NCBI RefSeq assembly: GCF_016613415.1
Contig: NZ_JACWCT010000167.1
Coordinates: 1-44,460, forward strand
Direction of reading: 5' to 3'
Length of the DNA stretch: 44,460 nt
Source: Methylobacterium ajmalii
GTDB taxonomy: Bacteria > Pseudomonadota > Alphaproteobacteria > Rhizobiales > Beijerinckiaceae
Shown here piece by piece: positions 9,850 to 17,606 of the stretch (the first letter of the stretch is position 1; each line of letters starts with the position of its first letter). Under the pieces are notes generated by a model, which made no database searches, had not been told where the DNA came from, and worked only from the letters and a program-made list of their open reading frames with translations. The position numbers were made by a program, and so were the translations under genes.

Positions 9850-10539
9850 ATGACCCAACCGACGCCGCCAGTCGCCCTGATCGCGGATGACGACGATTTC
9901 TTCCGCCTCGCCGTGGTGGCGATCCTGACGCGCAACTTCGGGTTCACCGAGGTGATCGAGACCGGCTCCCTCGATGCGGCCGTCGACCAGCTCTCGACCC
10001 GGCGCGGGGCCGTGACCCTGGCGCTGTTCGACCTCGCGATGCCCGGCATGGAAGGCCCCGGCAGCCTGAGCGCGGTGCGGGAATGCTTCCCGGCGGTGAA
10101 GGTGGCGGTCGTCTCGGCCTCGACCGAGCGCAACAAGATCCTCACCGCCCTCGAGGTCGGCGTCCACGGCTACGTGCCGAAGGGGATCGGCTCGGCCGAG
10201 CTGACCCGAGCGGTCGGCATGATCCTCGACGGGCACATCTTCGTGCCGGCATCCCTGGCGGTGCTCGACGGCGCGGGCCCGCGCCCGTCCTTCGAAGCGC
10301 GGGTCCCCGGCCCGGACGGCCGCGGCGATGGGCGCCCGCTGCGCATTCCCGACCTGACGCCGCGCCAGCGCGACGTCCTGGCGCTGCTGGTCGAGGGACG
10401 CTCGAACAAGGAGATCGCCCGGCGGCTCCAGCTCGGCGAGGGGACCGTCAAGGTCCACATGGCGGCGCTGCTGCGCAGCCTCGGTGTCCAGAACCGGGCC
10501 GCGGCGGCGGTGGTCGGAGCCCGGCTGCTGGCGGAATGA
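9850..10539 (+). CDS. NarL/LuxR-type two-component response regulator
   Basis: 229-residue DNA-binding response regulator. The receiver domain (about 8-120) has the acidic pocket ADDDD (13-16), phospho-acceptor Asp61 in ALFDLAMPGMEG, Ser89 in VVSAS and Lys111 in GYVPKG, so it should be phosphorylatable. A linker of about 45 residues leads to a LuxR-type HTH (about 172-225: LTPRQRDVLALL, SNKEIARRL, GTVKVHMAALLRSLGVQNRAAA). No histidine kinase is adjacent, so it is an orphan regulator. The PAS-domain protein 490 bp downstream on the same strand could be functionally linked, but this is only positional. Confidence 0.94.
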   Translation: MTQPTPPVALIADDDDFFRLAVVAILTRNFGFTEVIETGSLDAAVDQLSTRRGAVTLALFDLAMPGMEGPGSLSAVRECFPAVKVAVVSASTERNKILTALEVGVHGYVPKGIGSAELTRAVGMILDGHIFVPASLAVLDGAGPRPSFEARVPGPDGRGDGRPLRIPDLTPRQRDVLALLVEGRSNKEIARRLQLGEGTVKVHMAALLRSLGVQNRAAAAVVGARLLAE

Positions 10540-11031
10540 CGCCAGCCGGCGGCCTTCGAACACCCTCGTCCCAGTCGGGACCGGCCCGGCGGCAGGCATT
10601 CGCGCCGGAATCGCGATCCCGTCGACGGGATAATTCGGCAAGTGCCTGATTGCGGCAAGCACTGCGTCGATCCGGTGCCGGCTCACTGCTTGGCACGCCG
10701 TTTCGGCAATCCAGTCGGAATTGACCGGTGCACTCGATCCTGCTTCGCCTTCCTCGGTTTCGTCCATCGTCGGAGAATTTCAGGCCGATGGTCTATCGCT
10801 CTTAGACGAAGGTCGCGGGTCGATTTGCCCGTTATGACGCATGGTCAATCGAACGCCTGCGCTGGTCGCTTGACACTGTGACCGTCTGACGTATCACCTT
10901 GCGGTGGTACGAGGCGGACGATGCACGGCGTCGCATCATCGGTCGAACACAGGAGCGCGGCGAGACGAATCGCGGCGCGTGACCAGCGCGGCCGCTTGCG
11001 ACGGGCGGGGCGGAAGGCGACGGGAACGGAC
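10540..11031. other. Gene-free stretch between the response regulator and PAS protein
   Basis: 492 bp with no convincing coding sequence. The downstream frame stays open back to 10921, but that part is Arg-rich and lies over the likely promoter-to-start interval. One promoter-like site is listed separately. Confidence 0.5.
10870..10897 (+). promoter_or_regulatory. Sigma70-like promoter upstream of the PAS protein
   Basis: TTGACA (10870-10875), 16-bp spacer, TATCAC (10892-10897). It lies about 135 bp upstream of the ATG at 11032, in a relatively AT-rich stretch. Confidence 0.4.
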
Positions 11032-12195
11032 ATGGATCGGGAAGCGATCGGAAGCGAGAACATCCACGCTGCCCTGGACGCCCTGCTGAACCTGCCGCCA
11101 TTGAAGAAATCGCCGCAGCTCTCGGCGTTCCTGTCCTACGTCGTGCGCGAGAGCCTGGCCGGCCGCGGCAGCCTGCTCAAGTCCTACACCATCGCGACCG
11201 ACGCGCTCGGCCGCTCGACCAGCTTCGATCCGGCGACGGACGCCATCGTGCGGGTCGAGGCGCGGCGCCTGCGCCAGGTGCTGCAGCAGATCTATGCCGA
11301 CCCGACCTGCCCGATCGGCGTGCGCATCGACCTGCCGCTGGGCCGCTACGAGCCGAGCTTCCGCCACGTCGCCCCGCCGCCGCCCGGCGCTGCGGCGGTG
11401 CGGGCCGAGGACGAGCCCGACGGCGTGCGTGAGAGCGAGCAGCGCTACCGTGCCCTGGTCGAGGCGAGCGCCGCGGTGGAGTGGCGCACCGGGCCGGATG
11501 GCGGGCTGGTCCAGACCTTCGGCCTGAGCGCCCGGACCGGCCTGGGCGATGCCGAGCTCCAGGGGTTCGGCTGGCTCGACGTCCTGCACCCGCATGACCG
11601 CGGCGGCACCGAGGTCGTGTGGCGGGCCTGCTGCCAGAGCGGCACGCCGCTCGACGCGACATACCGGGTGCGCCACCGCGACGGGCAGTATCGCTGGATG
11701 CTCGGCCGGGCGATCCCGATCGAGAGCGCCGACGGCGCGATCCGCGAATGGGTCGGCACCATGGCCGACATCGACGAGCAGGTTCGCGCGCAGGAGGCCC
11801 TGCGCACCAGCGAGGAGCGGCTGCGCCTCGCCATGTCGGCGGCCGAGATGATGACCTGGGACATCGACGCGGCGACCCGGGAGGTCAGCTGCTCGGAGAT
11901 CGGCGAGAGCCTGATGGGCGTGACCCGGGGCCCGCTCGACGAGTTCCTGGCGATGATCCTGCCTGAGGACCTGCCGGTCGTTCTCGCCAGCCTGGAGCCG
12001 GCTTTGCGCGGCGAGGGAACTTACGACGCGCAGTACCGCATCACCGACCACGAGGGACGCCTGCGCTGGCTGTCCGCCCGCGGCAGCCTGGTGCGGACGC
12101 CCGGCGGGGGCGCCCGGCTCATCGGCGTGGCCTGCGACGTGACCCGGCGCTATCCCGACCCGGTCGTGATCGAGCGCCAACGCCTGATGGCCTGA
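11032..12195 (+). CDS. Sensor-like protein: winged-helix-like N-terminal domain plus two PAS domains
   Basis: 387 residues in three parts. Residues 12-110 match a domain often found at the N-terminus of adenylate cyclases and TPR/TolB-like proteins of Rhizobiales and Acidobacteria, recognised by SAFLSYVVRESLAGRG, LLKSYTIATDALGR, FDPATDAIVRVEARRLRQVL and a LPLGRYEPSF ending. It is presumed to be a DNA-binding-like winged helix. PAS-fold domains follow at about 135-250 (YRVRHRDGQYRWM...VGTMADI) and 258-372 (YRITDHEGRLRWL...VACDV), both of the PAS_3/PAC type. There is no kinase, GGDEF, EAL or cyclase output after them. ATG at 11032 is preferred over 10921. It is unassigned in function; a ligand-sensing regulator is possible if the N-terminal domain binds DNA. 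Confidence 0.8.
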   Translation: MDREAIGSENIHAALDALLNLPPLKKSPQLSAFLSYVVRESLAGRGSLLKSYTIATDALGRSTSFDPATDAIVRVEARRLRQVLQQIYADPTCPIGVRIDLPLGRYEPSFRHVAPPPPGAAAVRAEDEPDGVRESEQRYRALVEASAAVEWRTGPDGGLVQTFGLSARTGLGDAELQGFGWLDVLHPHDRGGTEVVWRACCQSGTPLDATYRVRHRDGQYRWMLGRAIPIESADGAIREWVGTMADIDEQVRAQEALRTSEERLRLAMSAAEMMTWDIDAATREVSCSEIGESLMGVTRGPLDEFLAMILPEDLPVVLASLEPALRGEGTYDAQYRITDHEGRLRWLSARGSLVRTPGGGARLIGVACDVTRRYPDPVVIERQRLMA

Positions 12196-12255
12196 TGCCC
12201 CGGGGGCGTCCTCCCCCGCCCGATCGTGGAGCCTCTTCCCTGAGCTGCAGCTATC

Positions 12256-12284
12256 CTATGCGGCAGCCATTCTATGCGGCAGCC
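12256..12284. repeat. 16-bp tandem duplication at the doxX 3' end
   Basis: CTATGCGGCAGCC occurs at 12256-12268 and 12272-12284. The right copy contains the stop codon of the DoxX gene (minus strand); the left copy lies just beyond it. It appears to be a recent local duplication. Confidence 0.7.
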
Positions 12285-12802
12285 TTGGCCGGGCGCGGGC
12301 CCCGGGGCGCGGCGGCGCGCTTGCGCGGCGGCTTGGCGGCCGGGGCGGCAGGCGCCGGAGCGCGAACGGGTGCGCGCTCGGCCGGACGCTCGCCGCCCCC
12401 GTGCCACCAGCCCTGCCAGCTCCAGCCGCCGGGGCCGGTGACGGCGTAGAGCACGAAGCCGGCGGCGAGGCCGAGCTGGGCGAGGAACAGCTCCTGCTCG
12501 ACCCGCGCGCCCGCGCCGGAAAAGTCCCAGAACCGGTGCAGCAGCAGCCCCGCCACCACCGCGTGGACGGCGAGCCCGAGGCCGACGAGGCGCGGCAGCA
12601 CCCCGAGCAGCAGGAGCAGCGGCCCGAACAGCCCGATCACCACCGACACGGTCGCGACGGCGTTCGGGTAGGGCATGCCGGTGGCCGCGAGCGTCAGGGC
12701 GAAGCCCGAGGGGTTGAGCGCCCGCCCGATCGCCGCCGGCAGCAGCGCCGAGGCCAGGAGCAGCCGCCCGGCGAGCAGGATTCCGTCGTTGCGCGCAGCC
12801 AT
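12272..12802 (-). CDS. DoxX-family membrane protein with basic Ala/Pro tail
   Basis: 176-residue inner-membrane protein with four hydrophobic segments in the first 125 residues (RLLLASALLPAAIGRALNPSGFA; VIGLFGPLLLLLGVLPRLVGLGLAVHAVVAGLLLHRFWDF; FLAQLGLAAGFVLYAVTGPG), the DoxX/SURF4-like layout. It lacks a catalytic signature; family members have been linked to redox and thiosulfate metabolism. An unusual tail of about 45 residues, rich in Ala, Pro, Lys and Arg, follows and ends KAAA. It is convergent with the PAS-domain gene and upstream of nothing obvious. The role here is unknown. Confidence 0.85.
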   Translation of the reverse strand: MAARNDGILLAGRLLLASALLPAAIGRALNPSGFALTLAATGMPYPNAVATVSVVIGLFGPLLLLLGVLPRLVGLGLAVHAVVAGLLLHRFWDFSGAGARVEQELFLAQLGLAAGFVLYAVTGPGGWSWQGWWHGGGERPAERAPVRAPAPAAPAAKPPRKRAAAPRGPRPAKAAA

Positions 12803-12859
12803 CCCGAGACACTCCCGTCGTGATGGCCGGACGGTGGCGCCCGAGGGGTTAAGGCGGCT

Positions 12860-14137
12860 CTACCGGGCGCCCGCGCCGAACAGCCGGCCGCGCTCGGTCC
12901 ACAGCACCGTTGCGAGGGCGAGCCCGCTGAGCGCGCAGTAGCCGACCGCGAGCGGCGTCACGGTACCGTCGAAGGACTGGCCGACGAGGAGGCCGCAGAA
13001 GGCGGCGAGCAGCGTGGTGTAGAAGCCGATGAACGAGGAGGCGGTGCCGGCGATGGCCGCCAGCGGCTCCATCGCCAGGGCGTTGAAGTTCGGCATCGCG
13101 AAGCTCATCAGGAACTGGCAGGCCGACAGGGTGGCGATCAGCAGCCAGACCGGCGGCGTGCCCCCGAAGGCCAGCATCAGGACGAGCTGCAGGCAGGCGA
13201 CCGCGAACAGCCCGACCGTGCCCATATGCGCCAGCCGCCGCATGCCGAGGCGGCGCACGAGACGGGCGTTGATCAGGGTGGCGACGCCCATCGCCCCGGC
13301 GATGAGCGCGAAGGCGACCGGAAACAGGGCGCCTAGGTGGTAGAGGCCGGTGTCGAAGATCGCCTGCGCCGAGCCGACATAGCCCATGATGCAGCCGGTG
13401 GTGAGCCCGAGCGCCGTGGCGTAGCCGAGCGAGGTTCGGGTGCCGACCGTGACGGCGATGCCCGACCCGATCGCCCGGGCCGAGACCGGCCGGCGGAAGG
13501 CCGGGTGCAGCGTCTCGGGCAGGCGGGTGCCGAACCAGGCCAGGGTGACGAGGGCCAGCGCCAGCATGGCGCCGAAGATCAGCCGCCAGCTGCCGAACAG
13601 CAGGATGGCACCCCCCATCGAGGGAGCGAGGATCGGCACGATGAGGAAGACCATCATGCAGAACGACATCACCCGGGCCATGTCGCGGCCCTCGTAGCGG
13701 TCGCGCACGATCGCCACCGCCAGAACCCGGCCGGCGGCCCCGCCGATGCCCTGGATGGCGCGGGCGAGGAGCAGCACCTCGAAGCTCGGCGCCAGCATGG
13801 CGAGCACGGTCCCGGCGAGGTAGATCCCGATGCCGGCGATCAGCGCCGGCCGTCTCCCGGTCCCGTCCGAGACCGGACCATAGAACAGCTGGGCGATGCC
13901 GAAGCCCAGCATGTAGACATAGACCAGAAGCTGGAGCCGGTTCGGGTCCTGGACCGCGAAGTCGCCCTGGATCGCCGGGAAGGCCGGCAGGAAGCTGTCG
14001 ATCGTGATCGCGGTCAGGCCCATCATCAGGGCCATCAGGGCCACGAACTCGACGAAGCCGGGCCCGGCCCAGCCCGGCTCGGTCCGGGTGGTCTCGACGG
14101 AGGTCACCTCGCCGCTCGCGCTGCTCGCCATGGTCAT
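12860..14137 (-). CDS. Bcr/CflA-family MFS drug-resistance transporter
   Basis: 425-residue major facilitator with 12 predicted membrane spans, a proton-coupled exporter of the Bcr/CflA (bicyclomycin/chloramphenicol) group. Diagnostic segments are TIDSFLPAFPAI near the first span, QLFYGPVSDGTGRRP (loop 2-3 motif A), ARAIQGIGGAAGRVLAVAIVRD and ILAPSMGGAILLFGSWRLIF (spans 4-5), then SFIGFYTTLLAAFCG. The frame continues to 14398 upstream, but ATG at 14137 or the second ATG at 14131 begins the recognisable protein. Real substrates cannot be predicted. It is divergent from the diguanylate cyclase across about 375 bp. Confidence 0.92.
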   Translation of the reverse strand: MTMASSASGEVTSVETTRTEPGWAGPGFVEFVALMALMMGLTAITIDSFLPAFPAIQGDFAVQDPNRLQLLVYVYMLGFGIAQLFYGPVSDGTGRRPALIAGIGIYLAGTVLAMLAPSFEVLLLARAIQGIGGAAGRVLAVAIVRDRYEGRDMARVMSFCMMVFLIVPILAPSMGGAILLFGSWRLIFGAMLALALVTLAWFGTRLPETLHPAFRRPVSARAIGSGIAVTVGTRTSLGYATALGLTTGCIMGYVGSAQAIFDTGLYHLGALFPVAFALIAGAMGVATLINARLVRRLGMRRLAHMGTVGLFAVACLQLVLMLAFGGTPPVWLLIATLSACQFLMSFAMPNFNALAMEPLAAIAGTASSFIGFYTTLLAAFCGLLVGQSFDGTVTPLAVGYCALSGLALATVLWTERGRLFGAGAR

Positions 14138-14513
14138 CCTGAGGGGCCGGCCCGTGGAGGGAGGACACGACCCGGCGGGCCGCGCGGAGCGGGCGGCACG
14201 GGACCGGGATCGTTCCGAACGGGGTCCTTGTCGAACGGTGTCCGTTCTTGCAGGTCCGTCTTGGCGAAGGCCCGTGCCGCCAGCAAGGGAGGCGGCGTCA
14301 TGGCTGCGATGCGACGGGGCCGCGAGGCGCCGGGGCGGCGTGGCAGCCTGCGGCCCGATCGACCCTGCCCGCCGGGCCGACGGCCGCACGTGCCGCATCG
14401 GTCATCCTGCCGGCAGCCGCCATCCGGGAGGTTCGACGCACCATATTAACAGTCGCGTAGCGGTTCTGCCCCAGGGTATCGGCCGGTGCCGGGACGCCGG
14501 TAGGAGAGTAGCC
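14138..14513. other. Divergent intergenic region, no gene seen
   Basis: 376 bp between the start codons of the MFS exporter and the diguanylate cyclase. Long open frames cross it in both directions, but their product is Arg/Pro/Gly-rich and unlike any family. No clear promoter or repeat was identified. Confidence 0.5.
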
Positions 14514-15755
14514 GTGACCGCCGTCGCTCCGCTGGAGCCCGATACCCTCGGCCGCCTCGATCGCCTGCTGCGCCTCCATCCCCGCACTGAGGCCCGCTAC
14601 GAGGCGGAGCATGGCCCCCTGAGGGTCGCAGGCCTGCGGCAACTGATCCTGGTCGGGCTGATCTTCTACAACGTCTACAACTTCACCAGTGTCTGGCTGA
14701 TGCCGGACATCCTCGGTCTGAGCGTCGCGATGCGGCTGCTCGTCGTGACGCCCGGCTCCCTCGCCCTGGCCTGGATGCTGTCGCGGGTCGGGCCGGCGGC
14801 CCGCGAAGGTCTCGTGCTCGGCGGCATGATCGGGTCGATGGCGCTGCCGATGCTGCTGTTCTGGTTGACCACGGCTCCGCTCGGCGTATTCACGTTCGGC
14901 GAGTCGATCCTGGTCGTGATCTACGGCAACCTGCTGCTGGCGCTGCGGTTTCGCCACGCCCTGGTCTTCACGGCCGTCGCCTTCCTGTGCGCCACGCTGG
15001 CCGTGTTCACGAAGGCGGGGCTCGATCCCGACCTGCGGTACGCCCTGCCGGTGCAATACGCCACCGGCTGCGCCTTCAGCCTCTACGCCAACTTCCGCAT
15101 GGAGCGGCAGCGGTGCCGCGATTACCGGCGCACGCTCAGGGCCCTGCTCGCCTCCGAGGCGGCGGAGGCGGCCCGGCAGCGGTTCCAGGGCCTGTCGCAT
15201 ACAGACCCACTCACCGGTCTGCCGAACCGTCGCCTCCTCGACGAGACCGTGGCAGCCTGGTTCGCCGAGGACCGCGCCGTCGCGCTGCTGATGATCGACG
15301 TCGACCATTTCAAGCCGTTCAACGACGCCCTGGGGCATCCGGAGGGCGATGCGTGCCTGCGCCGGGTGGCGGCCCTGTTCGAGACCTTCGTGCCCGATCC
15401 CGGGCTCCTCGATCCCGATGTCCTGGCGGCTCGATTCGGCGGAGAGGAATTCGCCTTCGTGGTGCGGGATGCCGGCGCGCCGGAGGCCGCCCGGCTCGCC
15501 GCCGCCCTGGTCTCAGCCGTCGAGAACCTCGGCATATCCCATCCCGCGCGGCCGGACGGGGTCGGCGTCGTCACGATCAGCGTCGGCATCGCCCTCGAGC
15601 CGGCAGGGCTTCCCCGCGCCAGGGATGCCAGGGACACCTTGTTCGAGGAGGCCGACCGGGCTCTCTACCGGGCCAAGCATCGGGGGCGGAACGGCTACGC
15701 CCTCGCGGGCGGGTGCGCCGGCGCGGCGATGTCCCCGGCCGCGCGGCCCGTCTGA
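14514..15755 (+). CDS. Membrane-anchored GGDEF diguanylate cyclase
   Basis: 413-residue enzyme that should make cyclic di-GMP from two GTP. Residues 40-195 hold about six hydrophobic segments (a MASE-like sensor of unknown ligand). A short helix leads to the GGDEF domain (about 225-400) with SHTDPLTGLPNRR, IDVDHFKPFND (metal ligands) and an intact GGEEF active site at 309-313. The allosteric inhibition motif RxxD expected just before GGEEF is absent; the aligned positions are Asp300 and Val303, so product inhibition is probably lost. GTG at 14514 is supported by TAGGAG 8 nt upstream; the longer open frame from 14004 has no such support. It is divergent from the MFS exporter. Confidence 0.93.
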   Translation: MTAVAPLEPDTLGRLDRLLRLHPRTEARYEAEHGPLRVAGLRQLILVGLIFYNVYNFTSVWLMPDILGLSVAMRLLVVTPGSLALAWMLSRVGPAAREGLVLGGMIGSMALPMLLFWLTTAPLGVFTFGESILVVIYGNLLLALRFRHALVFTAVAFLCATLAVFTKAGLDPDLRYALPVQYATGCAFSLYANFRMERQRCRDYRRTLRALLASEAAEAARQRFQGLSHTDPLTGLPNRRLLDETVAAWFAEDRAVALLMIDVDHFKPFNDALGHPEGDACLRRVAALFETFVPDPGLLDPDVLAARFGGEEFAFVVRDAGAPEAARLAAALVSAVENLGISHPARPDGVGVVTISVGIALEPAGLPRARDARDTLFEEADRALYRAKHRGRNGYALAGGCAGAAMSPAARPV

Positions 15756-15804
15756 CCCGTTCGCCGACGCGCTGCCCTCCGCTCGCCGGCCGCCCGGTCC
15801 GGAC

Positions 15805-16104
15805 TCATCGTCCGGTGCAGCGCAGGGCCTCGCGCTGGCAGGCAAAGCCCGGGGTCGAGCAATGGACCCCGTCGGCCCCGCGGGTGCAGACGCGGCAGGA
15901 ATCGGTCCATTCGCGGCAGCCCGGATCCTCGGCCGGCGAGACCGCCGCCGGCCGGGGGAGCGGCACCGGCCCGGAGGCCGGCGCGAAGTTGGCGATCAGG
16001 ATCGTCGCCAGGGTCGCGCCGACGGCGATCCACGCGAAGCGGGCGTCGCGGGAGCGGTCGGGTCGGGTGTCTGCCGAGAGGTCTGCCATGCCGGCCGTCG
16101 TCAC
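15805..16104 (-). CDS. Small Cys-rich membrane-anchored protein, function unknown
   Basis: About 99 residues from GTG at 16104, which has GGAGG 5-6 nt upstream; ATG at 16089 is an alternative giving 94 residues. There is one transmembrane segment (FAWIAVGATLATILIANFAPA), then a Pro-rich linker and a C-terminal domain of about 45 residues with six cysteines (patterns CREW, SCRVC, HCSTPGFAC, RC). With an N-in signal-anchor orientation the Cys-rich part would be periplasmic, where disulfides could form. It is convergent with the diguanylate cyclase, 50 bp apart, and downstream of the carbonic anhydrase. I do not recognise a named family. Confidence 0.7.
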   Translation of the reverse strand: MTTAGMADLSADTRPDRSRDARFAWIAVGATLATILIANFAPASGPVPLPRPAAVSPAEDPGCREWTDSCRVCTRGADGVHCSTPGFACQREALRCTGR

Positions 16105-16163
16105 CCGCCCCTCCGCGCCTGTCAATCCGCCCGCCTGTGGAGAGGCGACGGGCGGGAGACCGG

Positions 16164-16877
16164 CTACTCGGCCGCCCGGGCCTCGGGCGCGCCGACTCCG
16201 GCCGCGGCGAGACGCGGCGAGGCGGCGGCTTCGGCGACCGGGAGCTCGTCCTCCTCGGCCAGGACCACGAAGCGGCCGGCCTCGCCGTCATAGACCAGCA
16301 GGTGGCCGGTCTCGATCTCGAACAGCCAGCCGTGCAGGGTGAGCTGGCCCGAGGCGAGCGCGCTCGCCACCGCCGGGTGGGTGCGCAGGTGGTTGAGCTG
16401 GACCAGCACATTCTCCATGGCGAGGGCGTGCAGGCGGCGCTTGTCGTCGATGTCGTCTGGGTAGGCGTCGCAGACGATCTTGCGGGCGGCCTCGCCGTGG
16501 CGCAGCCACGCCGCGACGCTCGGCATCTTCTCGCCGAGGCCCGGGGTGAGCAGGCCCTTCATGGCGCCGCAATCCGAATGGCCGCAGACCACGATGTCGC
16601 GCACGTTCAGCGCCATCACGGCGTACTCGACCGCCGCGGTCACGCCGCCCATCATGGTGGCGAAGGGCGGCACGATGTTGCCGACGTTGCGGGTGACGAA
16701 CAGCTCGCCCGGCCCGGCCTGGGTGATCAGCTCGGGCACGACGCGGGAATCGGCGCAGGAGATCACCAGGGCCTTCGGCTTCTGGCCGTCATGGACGAGG
16801 CGCTGGTAGACCGAGCGCTGGCTCGGAAACACCTGCTCGCGGAACTGGGTGAACCCCTGAACGATATTGTCCATCAT
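16164..16877 (-). CDS. Beta-class carbonic anhydrase
   Basis: 237-residue zinc enzyme interconverting CO2 and bicarbonate in the cytoplasm. The zinc ligands and dyad are visible: Cys41, Asp43 and Arg45 in CADSR, and His100 and Cys103 in CGHSDCG. RNVGNIVP and TAAVEYAV complete the family core. ATG at 16877 is preceded by AGGAGG at ideal spacing. The frame upstream to 17333 is not conserved in character. The last 25 residues are an Ala-rich tail. It may supply bicarbonate for carboxylations, which matter in methylotrophic and autotrophic alphaproteobacteria, but no such genes are adjacent. Confidence 0.95.
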   Translation of the reverse strand: MMDNIVQGFTQFREQVFPSQRSVYQRLVHDGQKPKALVISCADSRVVPELITQAGPGELFVTRNVGNIVPPFATMMGGVTAAVEYAVMALNVRDIVVCGHSDCGAMKGLLTPGLGEKMPSVAAWLRHGEAARKIVCDAYPDDIDDKRRLHALAMENVLVQLNHLRTHPAVASALASGQLTLHGWLFEIETGHLLVYDGEAGRFVVLAEEDELPVAEAAASPRLAAAGVGAPEARAAE

Positions 16878-17278
16878 CGGCGACCTCCTTTCGCTGGCCG
16901 AGACTGCGCCGGTCGACGTCACGCCGACCACGACGCTGCGGGCCCGCTCGCGGGCCGCGCCACGAAGCCGAGAACGTCGCAGCCGCCGCCGGGTTGCCCG
17001 GTGCGGCCCCTCTGCCCGTGCGTCATCTGGCCCGCCGGCGCGGCGGGATGAGACTTTGGTCCTCGACCGTGGCGGTGCCGATGCACCAGTGCCGTGCGAC
17101 CGTGCGGGCACTCCTCGCGGCCCAGAGACCGTGGGCCAAACGATGTCCTTCACGATTCCGGTTTTGCGGCGTTCGAGAATTCGGCCGTCGCTGGCGCGAT
17201 CAGGGAAACGTGCTCCCTGGTCGGTGATCACGAGCTGGATGCTATTGGGACAGCGCCGGCAAAAGCTTCGATGAATTC

Positions 17279-17309
17279 GCCCGGGAGGCCACGACTTGCC
17301 CTCCCGGGC
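17279..17309. terminator. Strong 10-bp hairpin upstream of the carbonic anhydrase gene
   Basis: GCCCGGGAGG (17279-17288) and CCTCCCGGGC (17300-17309) form a perfect 10-bp stem with an 11-nt loop. It could end the xseA transcript (stop at 17607, read leftward) or shield the carbonic anhydrase gene from read-through. No T tract is present. Confidence 0.4.
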
Positions 17310-17344
17310 GGCACGAGGGAAGCGAAAGCGCACGCCCGGCCGAG

Positions 17345-17530
17345 TGCAATCAATTTTATGATATAGAAAGCAGTTTCGGAGATTGAATCTTTGTTAAATT
17401 AGCGGCTATTTTTTAATATTATATAGCAATATTTTGTAATATATAGACTCATAAAATAAATATTGGTATTATACCATCCAAATCTGCTTTCGACATGAAG
17501 ATGAAATCGAGAGGCGAATAAAATTTCCGC
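17345..17530. other. AT-rich intergenic island
   Basis: About 185 bp with roughly 70-75% A+T inside a genome near 70% GC, including several runs of A/T of 10 or more bases and many TATA-like hexamers. It carries no plausible reading frame. It lies between the xseA 3' end and the carbonic anhydrase 5' region. The composition break is abrupt on both sides. Confidence 0.75.
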
Positions 17531-17606
17531 GTTGTCTCGGCCCCGTCGGTCAAGCGGGCTCCGGGTGCAACTGCCCTGCCCGCCGAGCGGGAAGGGCCGC
17601 GGCGAA

